Positions 44,688 through 52,675 of a stretch of DNA of 64,000 bases are shown here, piece after piece. Origin of the DNA: Rufibacter glacialis (GTDB lineage Bacteria > Bacteroidota > Bacteroidia > Cytophagales > Hymenobacteraceae); contig NZ_VKKZ01000020.1 in assembly GCF_008271745.1 (NCBI RefSeq), forward strand, positions 1 through 64,000, in the 5' to 3' direction. The translations under genes were made by a program, and so were the position numbers. How positions within the stretch are numbered: the stretch's first letter is position 1; each line of letters begins with the position of its first letter. Under the pieces are notes generated by a model. That model saw only the letters and a program-made list of their open reading frames with translations, had not been told where the DNA came from and searched no databases.

Positions 44688-45407
44688 ATGGAAATAATCC
44701 CAGCTATTGACCTCATAGGCGGCCAGTGCGTGCGCCTCACCGAAGGTGATTTCTCGCAACAGACCACCTACCACTCAGACCCTGTGGAAGTAGCCAAGCA
44801 ATTTGAAAGCTTGGGATTGCGCCGCCTGCACCTGGTGGACTTAGACGGAGCCCGCGCCAAGCAGCCTGTCAATTTGCCAATTCTGGCCCGCATCGCCCGC
44901 GAAACTAACCTGCACATTGACTATGGTGGAGGCCTGCAAAGCAGCGAAGCCATCCAGCAGGCCTTTGATGCCGGTGCCAAACAGGTCACGGCCGGCAGCA
45001 TTGCCGTGCGTGAACCAAAGACCGTTCAGAAATGGCTCACCCAATACGGTTCGGACCGAATCATTGTAGGTGCTGATTTCAAAGATAACTTCATTGCCAT
45101 CAATGCCTGGGCTGATCAAAGTGACCTCACCCTGGAGTCGTTTCTCACCTCTTTTTCTGAAAAAGGCGCCAAAACCTTCATCTGCACTGATGTGAGCAAA
45201 GATGGCAAACTGCAAGGCTCCTCCTTGGAGATTTACCAACAGTTGATCCTGAAATTCCCTTCTTTGCAATTCATTGCGAGCGGCGGCGTAACCACCATTG
45301 AAGAGGTGCGCCACCTCCGCGAAGCGGGCCTGCACGGTGCCATCATAGGAAAAGCCATCTATGAAGGCACCATCACCTTGGAGGATCTGGCGAAGGAAGT
45401 AGTTTAA
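44688..45407 (+). CDS. hisA: Phosphoribosylformimino-5-aminoimidazole carboxamide ribotide isomerase
   Basis: 239 residues, (beta/alpha)8 barrel performing an Amadori rearrangement. General-base Asp in IPAIDLIGGQCVRLTEGDF (residue 8) and general-acid Asp in FICTDVSKDGKLQG (about 167). HLVDLDGAR, DYGGGLQS and FIASGGVTTIEEV mark the half-barrel repeat and the phosphate sites. Tightly coupled behind hisH. A 437-nt repeat-containing gap then separates it from hisF. Confidence 0.97.
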   Translation: MEIIPAIDLIGGQCVRLTEGDFSQQTTYHSDPVEVAKQFESLGLRRLHLVDLDGARAKQPVNLPILARIARETNLHIDYGGGLQSSEAIQQAFDAGAKQVTAGSIAVREPKTVQKWLTQYGSDRIIVGADFKDNFIAINAWADQSDLTLESFLTSFSEKGAKTFICTDVSKDGKLQGSSLEIYQQLILKFPSLQFIASGGVTTIEEVRHLREAGLHGAIIGKAIYEGTITLEDLAKEVV

Positions 45408-45844
45408 ATTAATTGGGAATTAAGAATTAGGAATTAAGAATTGAGTGTTCAGTCTAGGTTTTTGGCTAATTCCCGGCCAATTTAATTGATAGACTGTCTA
45501 CTCAATTTGTCATCCTGAAAGGATCTTGTGGGCGAACGGTAGTGTCAGTAAACCATTACTTTTCTAGTTCCTACTTAAGATTTCAATCTGGCGCGAGTTT
45601 TCAGACTCGTGCCACAGGATGAAGCGAGTCTCCAGACTCGCCGGGAGCCAGGAGCCTAACCGAATACTGGAGCCTGGTGATTCATCCCATCAAACGTCCT
45701 AAGCTTAAAGACTTGCGTCAGAGAAAAGAAAACTGTTGTTTTAAGGCAGTTTATGAAAAATAGGCCTTAAAACCGTACCACTGATAAAATAGAAGAACCC
45801 TGCTCTGCTTTCCCACAGAAACGGAGGCAGGGGAGGCCAACCCT
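45408..45844. repeat. Repeat-rich gap splitting hisA from hisF
   Basis: Contains AATTAAGAATTAGGAATTAAG-type repeats (45412-45446), a short palindromic element GTCATCCTGAAAGGATCTTG (about 45510-45529), a REP-like pair (45590-45641) and a hairpin GTTTTAAGGC/GCCTTAAAAC (45737-45772). No gene seen. It looks like accumulated mobile or passive repeats inside an operon. Confidence 0.7.
45590..45641. repeat. REP-like palindromic pair
   Basis: GGCGCGAGT-tttcag-ACTCGTGCC, then GCGAGTCT-cc-AGACTCGC. Two adjacent imperfect/perfect palindromes sharing the core CGAGTCT, resembling REP elements dispersed by RAYT transposases. No RAYT gene is in the window. Confidence 0.65.
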
Positions 45845-46597
45845 ATGCTAACAAAACGAATCATTCCTTGCCTGGACATCAAGAACGGCCGTACCGTGAA
45901 GGGCGTGCGGTTTGAGGATATCAGAGATGCCGGAGACCCGGTGGAACTGGCGGCGCTATACGCCAAACAAGGCGCCGATGAATTGGTGTTCCTGGACATC
46001 ACAGCCACTAATGAGAAACGCAAAACTTTGCGCGATTTGGTGCGCGAGGTGGCCAGGCACATTGATATTCCGTTCACGGTGGGCGGTGGCATCAGTGCGG
46101 TGGAAGACGTGGAGGTGCTGCTTCAGAACGGGGCCGATAAGGTGTCGGTAAACTCTTCTGCGCTGCACCGCCCGGAGTTGATCACGGAGTTGGCCAGCCG
46201 GTTCGGGAGCCAATGCGTGACAGTGGCCATTGATACCAAGAACACCTCAGAAGGTTGGAAGGTCTTCAGCAAGGCGGGAACCGTTGATACCGGTTTGTTT
46301 GCTCTGGACTGGGCGAAGGAAGTGGTGGAGCGTGGGGCGGGTGAGATCCTGCTCACCTCCATGAGCAACGATGGCACCAAAGGCGGCTTCGCGCTGGACA
46401 TTACCGGTGAAATCTCCAGGAACGTGATTGTGCCGGTTATTGCCTCAGGCGGCGCCGGAAACCAGCAACACTTCCTGGACGTGTTCGCCGCCGGGGCAGA
46501 TGCCGCCCTGGCCGCCAGTATCTTCCACTTCCAGGAAGTGCCCTTGCCGGAACTGAAACAGTTTCTGGCCCAAAATAATATTGACATCCGTATATGA
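45845..46597 (+). CDS. hisF: Imidazole glycerol phosphate synthase, cyclase subunit
   Basis: 250 residues, (beta/alpha)8 barrel that uses ammonia from HisH to form imidazole glycerol phosphate and AICAR. Catalytic Asp11 in [19 protein letters not shown] and Asp130 in [45 protein letters not shown] and [15 protein letters not shown] are diagnostic. Normally adjacent to hisA; here separated from it by a repeat-filled gap, and 89 nt before hisIE. Confidence 0.97.
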   Translation: MLTKRIIPCLDIKNGRTVKGVRFEDIRDAGDPVELAALYAKQGADELVFLDITATNEKRKTLRDLVREVARHIDIPFTVGGGISAVEDVEVLLQNGADKVSVNSSALHRPELITELASRFGSQCVTVAIDTKNTSEGWKVFSKAGTVDTGLFALDWAKEVVERGAGEILLTSMSNDGTKGGFALDITGEISRNVIVPVIASGGAGNQQHFLDVFAAGADAALAASIFHFQEVPLPELKQFLAQNNIDIRI

Positions 46598-46686
46598 GAC
46601 ACAAGACCCAGGATAGAAGACTCTAGACTTGTACAGAGTAAAACTTATCCTTTAAGTCTTGCCTCTTATGTCTCAAAAAGAATTAT
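46598..46686. repeat. Low-complexity inverted repeat between hisF and hisIE
   Basis: TGAGACACAAGACCCAGGAT near the hisF stop is partly mirrored by ATCCTTTAAGTCTTGCCTC and TTATGTCTCA before hisIE. Units of AGAC(T/A)(C/T)AAGA type. Confidence 0.6.
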
Positions 46687-47337
46687 ATGACCATAGATTT
46701 CAAGAAAGGTGAGGGCTTGGTGCCCGCCATCATCCAAGACGCCGGTACCGGAAAAGTTCTGATGTTGGGCTACATGAACCAGGAAGCCTTCCAGCAGACC
46801 CAGCAAACTGGATTGGTGACCTTTTTCTCCCGTTCCAAAAACCGCCTCTGGACCAAAGGCGAAACTTCGGGCAATACCTTAACAGTGGTGCACATAGAGC
46901 TGGACTGCGACCAAGATACGCTTCTGGTGTTGGTGAACCCAACCGGTCCTGCCTGTCACCGCAACACGGAAACCTGCTTTGATACGGAAGGCTCCGCCCA
47001 ATCTTACCACCATAGAAGTTTTCAGTCGTTTACCCCAACTGAGCAGGCCCTGCAGTTCATTGCCCAATTAGAGCAAACAATCAAAGAGAGGGTGAAAAAC
47101 CCAATTGAAGGTTCCTATACCAATTTCCTCTTTGACAAAGGTCTCCATAAAATGGCCCAGAAAGTTGGCGAGGAAGCGGTGGAAGTAGTCATTGACGCCG
47201 TAGCCGGAAAAACCGAAACCATGAAAGGCGAAGCCGCTGATTTGATATTCCACTTACTGGTGCTGTTGGAAGCCTCTGGCTTGTCCTTAGCTGAAGTAGT
47301 GCAGGTGCTGGAAAGCAGGCATAAACCGAGGGAGTAG
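46687..47337 (+). CDS. hisIE: Bifunctional phosphoribosyl-AMP cyclohydrolase / phosphoribosyl-ATP pyrophosphatase
   Basis: 216 residues, steps 2 and 3 of the pathway fused. The N-terminal HisI part (1-110) has MLGYMNQEAFQQT, FFSRSKNRLWTKGETSGN and the zinc/magnesium sites in ELDCDQDTLLV and GPACHRNTETCF. The C-terminal HisE part (about 125-216), a MazG-like helical domain, has YTNFLFDKGLHKMAQKVGEEAVEVVIDA. Last gene of the his operon, making the set of enzymes complete. Confidence 0.97.
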   Translation: MTIDFKKGEGLVPAIIQDAGTGKVLMLGYMNQEAFQQTQQTGLVTFFSRSKNRLWTKGETSGNTLTVVHIELDCDQDTLLVLVNPTGPACHRNTETCFDTEGSAQSYHHRSFQSFTPTEQALQFIAQLEQTIKERVKNPIEGSYTNFLFDKGLHKMAQKVGEEAVEVVIDAVAGKTETMKGEAADLIFHLLVLLEASGLSLAEVVQVLESRHKPRE

Positions 47338-47534
47338 GGGAAACATTATTAAAGAAAATATTTAAATTCCTGAGGCCAACTTCTTGTAAAGGAAGAGATA
47401 AACTCCAACTTTATATTTTTTGGAAGAGTAAATAGTATTGAGGGTGAAATATCAATGGCTAACGCAGAAAATCTCCTGCCAATGAAGACCTCTTCTTTTT
47501 GAACCGACTGTTGTCCATCTTTCATTGAAGAAGC

Positions 47535-48101
47535 ATGAAACTCTCCTTGCGCCAACTCCAGCCTGCCGACATCACCACTATTACCCATTATTGGTTGACA
47601 TCAGACGCTGCCTTTCTAGAGGGAATGGGAGTAGACTTAACAAAGCTTCCTAGCCCAGAAGAATGGTCCCAGATGCTTACGGAGCAAATCAACACACCGC
47701 TGGCGCAGAAGCAGTCGTATTGCCTTATTTGGGAAGTAGACGGCAATGCCGTTGGGCATAGCAACGTGAACAAAATTGTCTGGGGAGAAGAGGCATATTT
47801 GCACCTGCACCTTTGGTTTCCTGAAGGACGCAAATCAGGGTTTGGCACCGAACTTTTGAAGCGCACCTTGCCGCACTTCTTCCTGGACCTGCACCTCCAA
47901 AGAATTTACTGCGAACCCTACGCGCTTAACCCAGCCCCCAATAAAACGCTGGAGAAGGTGGGGTTCCATTTAGAAAAGGAATACATTACCACTCCTGGCT
48001 GGATCAATTTTGAGCAGCCTGTAAAACGTTGGGTCATGCACCGAGTACAATTCGAAGCCCTCTATGGTCCATTACAGGATCTTCCCGTTCCTACTGCCTG
48101 A
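47535..48101 (+). CDS. GNAT family N-acetyltransferase
   Basis: 188 residues. Begins MKLSLRQLQPADITTITHYWLTSDA, a typical RimJ/RimL-like opening. The acetyl-CoA-binding part is around WFPEGRKSGFGTELLKRTLPHFFLDLHLQRIYCEPYALNPAPNKTLEKVGF, which corresponds to GNAT motif A and the following 'N..s.r..eK.GF' signature. The substrate is unknown (a protein N-terminus, a small amine or an antibiotic are all possible). It lies 197 nt behind the his operon and is probably independent of it. Confidence 0.85.
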   Translation: MKLSLRQLQPADITTITHYWLTSDAAFLEGMGVDLTKLPSPEEWSQMLTEQINTPLAQKQSYCLIWEVDGNAVGHSNVNKIVWGEEAYLHLHLWFPEGRKSGFGTELLKRTLPHFFLDLHLQRIYCEPYALNPAPNKTLEKVGFHLEKEYITTPGWINFEQPVKRWVMHRVQFEALYGPLQDLPVPTA

Positions 48102-48183
48102 GTTTCTATTTGTCTATATTGGTTCAGGCTTGTCAGCCATGGCAGGCTGATGGGTACAGAATTTAAGTGACGAAGAATTCTTT

Positions 48184-49056
48184 TTATAAGGTAGTACCTT
48201 TTAAAAATTCACTGATTTTTCCGGTTACTTCCTCCGGCGCTTCTTCCTGTAAGAAGTGACCTGCTTTAATAGTTTTTATTTCAGCCTGAGGAAAGGCTTC
48301 CTGCCATTTTTCTAAAAAAGAAGCCGGAATCAATTGGTCTTCCGTTCCCCAGAGCACCAAGGCTGGCTTTTCTTTTAAAAAAACCTTTTGGCGGTTTATT
48401 TCTTCAAAAAAAGGAGATTCCTGACGAAGGGCTTTGGCAAAATGCCAGGTGCCTAGGAGGTCTTGTTTTTTCTGGAAGGGGAGCAGGTACTGCTGGTGCA
48501 GCTTTTTAGTTAACTTCTTTTTTTGGTAAAAAGCTTGGGGCAGCAATACCTGAGGGGAGAATTTAAATTGCTGGTAGATAAACTTCCCAATAGCACTTCC
48601 AAAGAATCTACTGGCCTGCATCATGCGTTTCTCTTGGGTGAGGGGCCACATCCAAGAGTTCAGGATAATGATACGGGCCACTTTCTCAGGGTTCTGCACA
48701 GCCCACCCTAACCCGATAGGCCCTCCAAAATCATGGACCACCAAAGTGACCTCAGTCAATTGCAAGTGATTCACCAGGCGGGCCAGGTTTTGACTATGTT
48801 CTTGTAAAGAATAGGAGAAGTGAAGCGGCTTTGCTGATAAGCCAAACCCCAGGTGGTCTACCGCAATACAGCTATAGTGGTTGGAAAGAGCCTTGATTTG
48901 GTTACGCCACAAAAAAGACCAGGTGGGGGTTCCATGAACAAACAATAGGGGAGGACCTTCCCCTTCCACAATATAATGCTGCTCTCCAGCCGGTTGACTG
49001 AAATAGTGGGAGGCAAAAGGATACGCCGTTTGGTCAAGCGTGTCAGGTCTTTCCAT
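48184..49056 (-). CDS. Alpha/beta hydrolase of haloalkane-dehalogenase type
   Basis: 290 residues. HGTPTWSFLWR (41-51) gives the oxyanion region. The nucleophile is an aspartate, Asp109 in LVVHDFGGPIG, instead of the usual serine. The acid is Asp240 in LWGTEDQLIP and the histidine His267 in KAGHFLQEE. An Asp nucleophile with HGxPT is the haloalkane dehalogenase / epoxide hydrolase pattern. In dehalogenases the residue after the nucleophile is a halide-binding Trp; here it is Phe110, so true dehalogenase activity is doubtful, although Trp46 and the Trp pair in NSWMWP resemble that family. Single gene. The TAATTTTG at 49071-49064 (read leftward) may be its -7 element, leaving almost no leader. 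Confidence 0.8.
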   Translation of the reverse strand: MERPDTLDQTAYPFASHYFSQPAGEQHYIVEGEGPPLLFVHGTPTWSFLWRNQIKALSNHYSCIAVDHLGFGLSAKPLHFSYSLQEHSQNLARLVNHLQLTEVTLVVHDFGGPIGLGWAVQNPEKVARIIILNSWMWPLTQEKRMMQASRFFGSAIGKFIYQQFKFSPQVLLPQAFYQKKKLTKKLHQQYLLPFQKKQDLLGTWHFAKALRQESPFFEEINRQKVFLKEKPALVLWGTEDQLIPASFLEKWQEAFPQAEIKTIKAGHFLQEEAPEEVTGKISEFLKGTTL

Positions 49057-49364
49057 GGCAGCCCAAAATTAATGTTCTTAATTACGCTATGAGAAAAGCA
49101 GAAATTTAGGTGCTAAAACCACTTTATCTAAGGAAGTAATAGGTGGTTAATGGTCATAATATTACAAATGCCTTTATCAGGGCCTACCCTCGTATATCTC
49201 CCGTCCTAACAATGGTAAAGCCTTATTTAACTTATAGTCTCTTCCAGCCTTAATTAACTTGAAGAACTAAGTAATATAGGCTTTTACCGTTTTGGTTCTT
49301 CTTTAGCAGGAATAGAGTTAAATCTTTCTTTGGCTTTTGTAGGAAGAAGGTCGGGAATATTCCA
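49057..49364. other. Gene-free stretch between two leftward genes
   Basis: About 308 nt. Apart from the possible -7 element near 49064, I see nothing supportable. Confidence 0.4.
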
Positions 49365-49420
49365 GTGAAAACAAAACCCCGTTTACCACCTTCTTTTCTA
49401 AAAAGGACGTTAAACGGGGT
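49365..49420 (-). terminator. Terminator of the LytTR regulator gene
   Basis: Read leftward, ACCCCGTTTA / TAAACGGGGT form the outer stem with an inner CCTTTTT/AAGAAGG-like stem, followed by TTTTGTTTTC. Confidence 0.8.
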
Positions 49421-49453
49421 GGTCAAATACCTGGCTACTGCCGGTAGGATTTA

Positions 49454-50176
49454 TTACAGTTTATTGATGCGGCCGTAGAATTTGCTCTGGTAAGAACCGC
49501 CTATGGGAATGTATTTGTCTTGCATGAACACCGAATCGTCTTCAATGAGCTCAATCTTTCTGAGGTTGATGATGAAAGAGCGGTGAATGCGAAGGAACAG
49601 ATCTTCGGGCAGCTTTTTGTCAATGGCGCTCATAGTGGTGTACACAATGTGTTTTTTGCTGTCTGTGTTGATCACCACATAATCGCCCCGCGCCTCAATA
49701 AAAGAAATGTTGTTGAGGTTAAGCTTGATGATTTTGTTGTCCACCTTCACAAACAATTCATCTGGGAGGGCCGCCGCCGCTACCGGAGCGGGGGCAATCT
49801 GAGGCTGCAACTTCTTGATGGTGTTCAGCACGGCTTGGGTAAACCGGGTAAAATCAACGGGTTTGAGGAGATAATCTGACACCTGCAGCTCAAAGGCCTG
49901 TAAGGCAAAATCCTTGTGTGACGTGATCAGGATGGTCTCTGGTTTCTGGGGAAGGGTCCGGAGGAGTTCCAACCCGGTCATCTCCGGCATCTCCACGTCC
50001 AGGAAAAGCAGGTCAATGGGTTCATTCTTCAGGAGCCAGGCCAGGCCGTCCACACTGGAGCCAAAGGCTTGCACCAATTCCAGGGAAGGGGTTGCCTGGA
50101 TGTGGCGTTCCAGAATCATTCGGCTCAGCTCATCATCATCAATGATGATAGCGCGGTAGGGGGAGTGCGTTTTCAA
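49454..50176 (-). CDS. LytTR-family response regulator
   Basis: 240 residues. Receiver domain (about 8-125): acidic pocket IIIDDDELS, phosphoacceptor Asp in DLLFLDVEMPEMTG, conserved Thr/Ser in TILITSHKD and Lys in DYLLKPVDF. LytTR DNA-binding domain (about 145-240): LFVKVDNKIIKLNLNNISFIEARGDYVVI and FLRIHRSFIINLRKIELIE. It should bind direct-repeat operators upstream of its targets when phosphorylated. No histidine kinase gene is adjacent, so it is an orphan here. It is divergent from the C39/ATP-grasp operon, which is an obvious candidate target. Confidence 0.93.
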   Translation of the reverse strand: MKTHSPYRAIIIDDDELSRMILERHIQATPSLELVQAFGSSVDGLAWLLKNEPIDLLFLDVEMPEMTGLELLRTLPQKPETILITSHKDFALQAFELQVSDYLLKPVDFTRFTQAVLNTIKKLQPQIAPAPVAAAALPDELFVKVDNKIIKLNLNNISFIEARGDYVVINTDSKKHIVYTTMSAIDKKLPEDLFLRIHRSFIINLRKIELIEDDSVFMQDKYIPIGGSYQSKFYGRINKL

Positions 50177-50448
50177 ATCTGTCCTATTGAAATCTGTACT
50201 ATATACTTATAAAGAATTCGCCTCTAGCCGTAAAGGTATTATTCTTTAGCACTTTTCACCTGCCAGGCAGAGGAAATATTCTTTTAAGGCATCCAGTTTT
50301 CCCTTTTGGAAATAAGCCTGTAAAGCCATTGTTGGGCTAATATATCAAAAACCATTGAAAAGAAACCCTGAAAGCAAAAAGCAGAATGGTCCGTTTGGTA
50401 ACTACCTCGAAAAAACACGTATAAAAGGCACAAAAAGAACTGTCGCCT

Positions 50449-51234
50449 GTGCTTCCCGTTACCTTACTCAATTCGCTTAAAATCCTTACCCAACCAGATG
50501 ATTCCACCTGCGGGCCCACCAGTCTGCACGCGGTGTATCATTATTTCAAAGATACAGTCCCCTTGGACCAGGTAATCTCTGAGGTGTCTTTCCTGGAAGA
50601 AGGAGGCACCCTGGCGGTGTTGTTGGGCTGCCATGCCTTGCGCCGGGGTTACCAGGCCCGCATTTACACCTACAACCTGCATGTTTTTGACCCCACCTGG
50701 TTTAAATTGAGCAAGGAGAAGCTGATTGCCAACCTCAAGGAGCAGTTAATCTATAAATCAGATGCCAAGTTGCACGTGGCCACCCATGCCTACATTGAGT
50801 TCCTGCGGTTGGGAGGGGAGATTTTTCACAAAGACCTTACCCTTAGCCTGCTGGACAGGTACTTCTCTAAAGGGGTTCCCTTGTTGGCGGGCCTCAGTGC
50901 CACCTACCTCTATAACTGCGCCCGCGAGCGAACCAATGACCGGGGCGAGGCCATTTATGACGATGTGAGAGGGGAGCCTCTGGGGCATTTCGTGGTTTTG
51001 GCAGGCTTTGACAACGAGCAGGAAAAAGAAAACGTGATCGTGGCCGACCCTTACCAGGAGAACCCGCTGTCTAAGAACAATTACTACAACGTTCCTATTA
51101 CCCGGCTGCTCAACGCCATCATGCTGGGCATAGTGACCTATGATGCCAATTTATTGGCCATTGAACCAAAAATCACCTCAAACCAACCATCAGAACAACC
51201 CAATCTTCATGCGCAAACTAGTAGTGGTCAATAA
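50449..51234 (+). CDS. C39-like (papain-fold) peptidase of an amidoligase operon
   Basis: 261 residues with a GTG start; no ATG occurs before the conserved part. The catalytic Cys is in TQPDDSTCGPTSLHAVYHYF (about 14-33), and the His and Asp are in PLGHFVVLAGFDNE and VIVADPYQENPL. This is the C39/papain-like arrangement of Gln-less-spaced Cys, His, Asp. There is no signal peptide or transporter domain, so it should act in the cytoplasm rather than on exported bacteriocins. The last 26 nt overlap the ATP-grasp gene, indicating translational coupling. It may cleave or condition the product or substrate of that ligase. Confidence 0.8.
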   Translation: MLPVTLLNSLKILTQPDDSTCGPTSLHAVYHYFKDTVPLDQVISEVSFLEEGGTLAVLLGCHALRRGYQARIYTYNLHVFDPTWFKLSKEKLIANLKEQLIYKSDAKLHVATHAYIEFLRLGGEIFHKDLTLSLLDRYFSKGVPLLAGLSATYLYNCARERTNDRGEAIYDDVRGEPLGHFVVLAGFDNEQEKENVIVADPYQENPLSKNNYYNVPITRLLNAIMLGIVTYDANLLAIEPKITSNQPSEQPNLHAQTSSGQ

Positions 51235-52675
51235 TCCCAAAGACTGGGATCTTGATGTAGAGGATGTGGAAGTGGTAGACGCGCAACGGTACCTGACAGA
51301 CCCCGCCTACATTGAGCTTAAAAGTGCCCGTATCTTCAACCTTTGCCGGTCTTATAAATACCAGAGCAGTGGCTATTACGTCTCTTTGCTGGCAGAGGCC
51401 AGGGGGCACCGGGCCATCCCCAATGTGACCACCATTCAGGACCTGAAGTCCCAGACCATTGTTCGGGCCATCACCGATGAGATCAATGAAACCATTCAGA
51501 AGAGCCTGGCCAAGCTGAAATCAAAGAACTTCACGTTAAGCATCTATTTTGGGCAAAACGTGGCCAAACAGTATGATAAGCTAAGCAAACAGTTGCATGA
51601 CCTGTTCCAGGCGCCTTTGCTGCGCGCCCAGTTTGTGTACAACAAAGAGTGGGTACTGGAAAGCATCAATCCAATACCGGTGAACGAGGTTCCGGAACAC
51701 CACCTGAAAGACCTGTTCAGGTTTGCCAAGGCATATTTTGCCCGCAACCGGTTCTCCAGCATCCGGATGAACAAGAAAATCTATGATCTGGCCATCCTTG
51801 TAAACCCCGCCGACAGCGATCCACCCTCTAATGACAAAGCCATCCAGAATTTTGTGGAGGCCGCAGAATCTTTGGGCTTCTACACCGAGTTGATCACCAA
51901 GGAAGACTACCGGCGCCTCTCTGAATTTGATGCCCTTTTCATCAGAGAGACCACCTCTGTCAACCACCACACGTACCGGTTTGCCCGCCGGGCGTACGCC
52001 GAAGGGCTGGTGGTCATTGACGACCCAGTTTCCATTTTGCGCTGCACGAACAAGGTGTACCTGGCGGAGCTGCTGACCAAGGCCAAGGTGCCTATTCCCA
52101 AAAGCATGATCATCCACAGAGACAACTGCTGCAAGGTAGTGGAGGAATTGGGGTTGCCTTGTGTGCTTAAGAAACCAGATTCTTCCTTTTCCCAAGGCGT
52201 GGTAAAAGTGAAAACCAGCGATGAACTGGAGGATCAACTGAAAGAAATGCTCTCTGAATCTGACCTGATCATTGGCCAGGAATTCAAACCCACCGATTTT
52301 GACTGGCGCATTGGCGTATTGGACAAGCAGCCCCTGTACGCCTGCAAGTATTTCATGGCCAAAGACCACTGGCAGATCTACAACTGGGAAGGCAAGAAAA
52401 AAGACATCACCGGTAATTTTGAGACCGTTCCCTTTGAACAGGTGCCTTTCTTCGTGCTCCACACGGCGCTCAAGGCGGCCAATCTGATTGGTGATGGCCT
52501 CTATGGGGTAGACGTGAAAGAGATAAACGGGAAGGCCTATGTGATTGAGGTAAATGACAACCCCAACATTGACCATGGCGTGGAAGACCGCATCTTGAAG
52601 AAAAGCCTCTACCTCACCATTCTAAAGTCCATTAAGCGCCGTATTGATAACCAGAAGAAATTTATCCTGCCATGA
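51209..52675 (+). CDS. RLAN-domain / RimK-like ATP-grasp amidoligase
   Basis: 488 residues from the ATG at 51209 (MRKLVVVNNPKDWDLD). The N-terminal ~190 residues (YIELKSARIFNLCRSYKYQSSGYYVSLLAEARGH and on) match the RLAN domain, found almost only fused to RimK-like ligases. The ATP-grasp domain (about 270-485) has the ATP-binding lysines in GLPCVLKKPDSSFSQGVVKV, IIGQEFKPTDFDWRIGVLD, and the Mg-binding Glu/Asn in AYVIEVNDNPNIDHG. ATP-grasp ligases activate a carboxylate as acyl-phosphate and join it to an amine; RimK-like ones usually add glutamate or build peptides. The 3' end overlaps the GCS2 gene by 4 nt. Confidence 0.88.
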   Translation: MRKLVVVNNPKDWDLDVEDVEVVDAQRYLTDPAYIELKSARIFNLCRSYKYQSSGYYVSLLAEARGHRAIPNVTTIQDLKSQTIVRAITDEINETIQKSLAKLKSKNFTLSIYFGQNVAKQYDKLSKQLHDLFQAPLLRAQFVYNKEWVLESINPIPVNEVPEHHLKDLFRFAKAYFARNRFSSIRMNKKIYDLAILVNPADSDPPSNDKAIQNFVEAAESLGFYTELITKEDYRRLSEFDALFIRETTSVNHHTYRFARRAYAEGLVVIDDPVSILRCTNKVYLAELLTKAKVPIPKSMIIHRDNCCKVVEELGLPCVLKKPDSSFSQGVVKVKTSDELEDQLKEMLSESDLIIGQEFKPTDFDWRIGVLDKQPLYACKYFMAKDHWQIYNWEGKKKDITGNFETVPFEQVPFFVLHTALKAANLIGDGLYGVDVKEINGKAYVIEVNDNPNIDHGVEDRILKKSLYLTILKSIKRRIDNQKKFILP

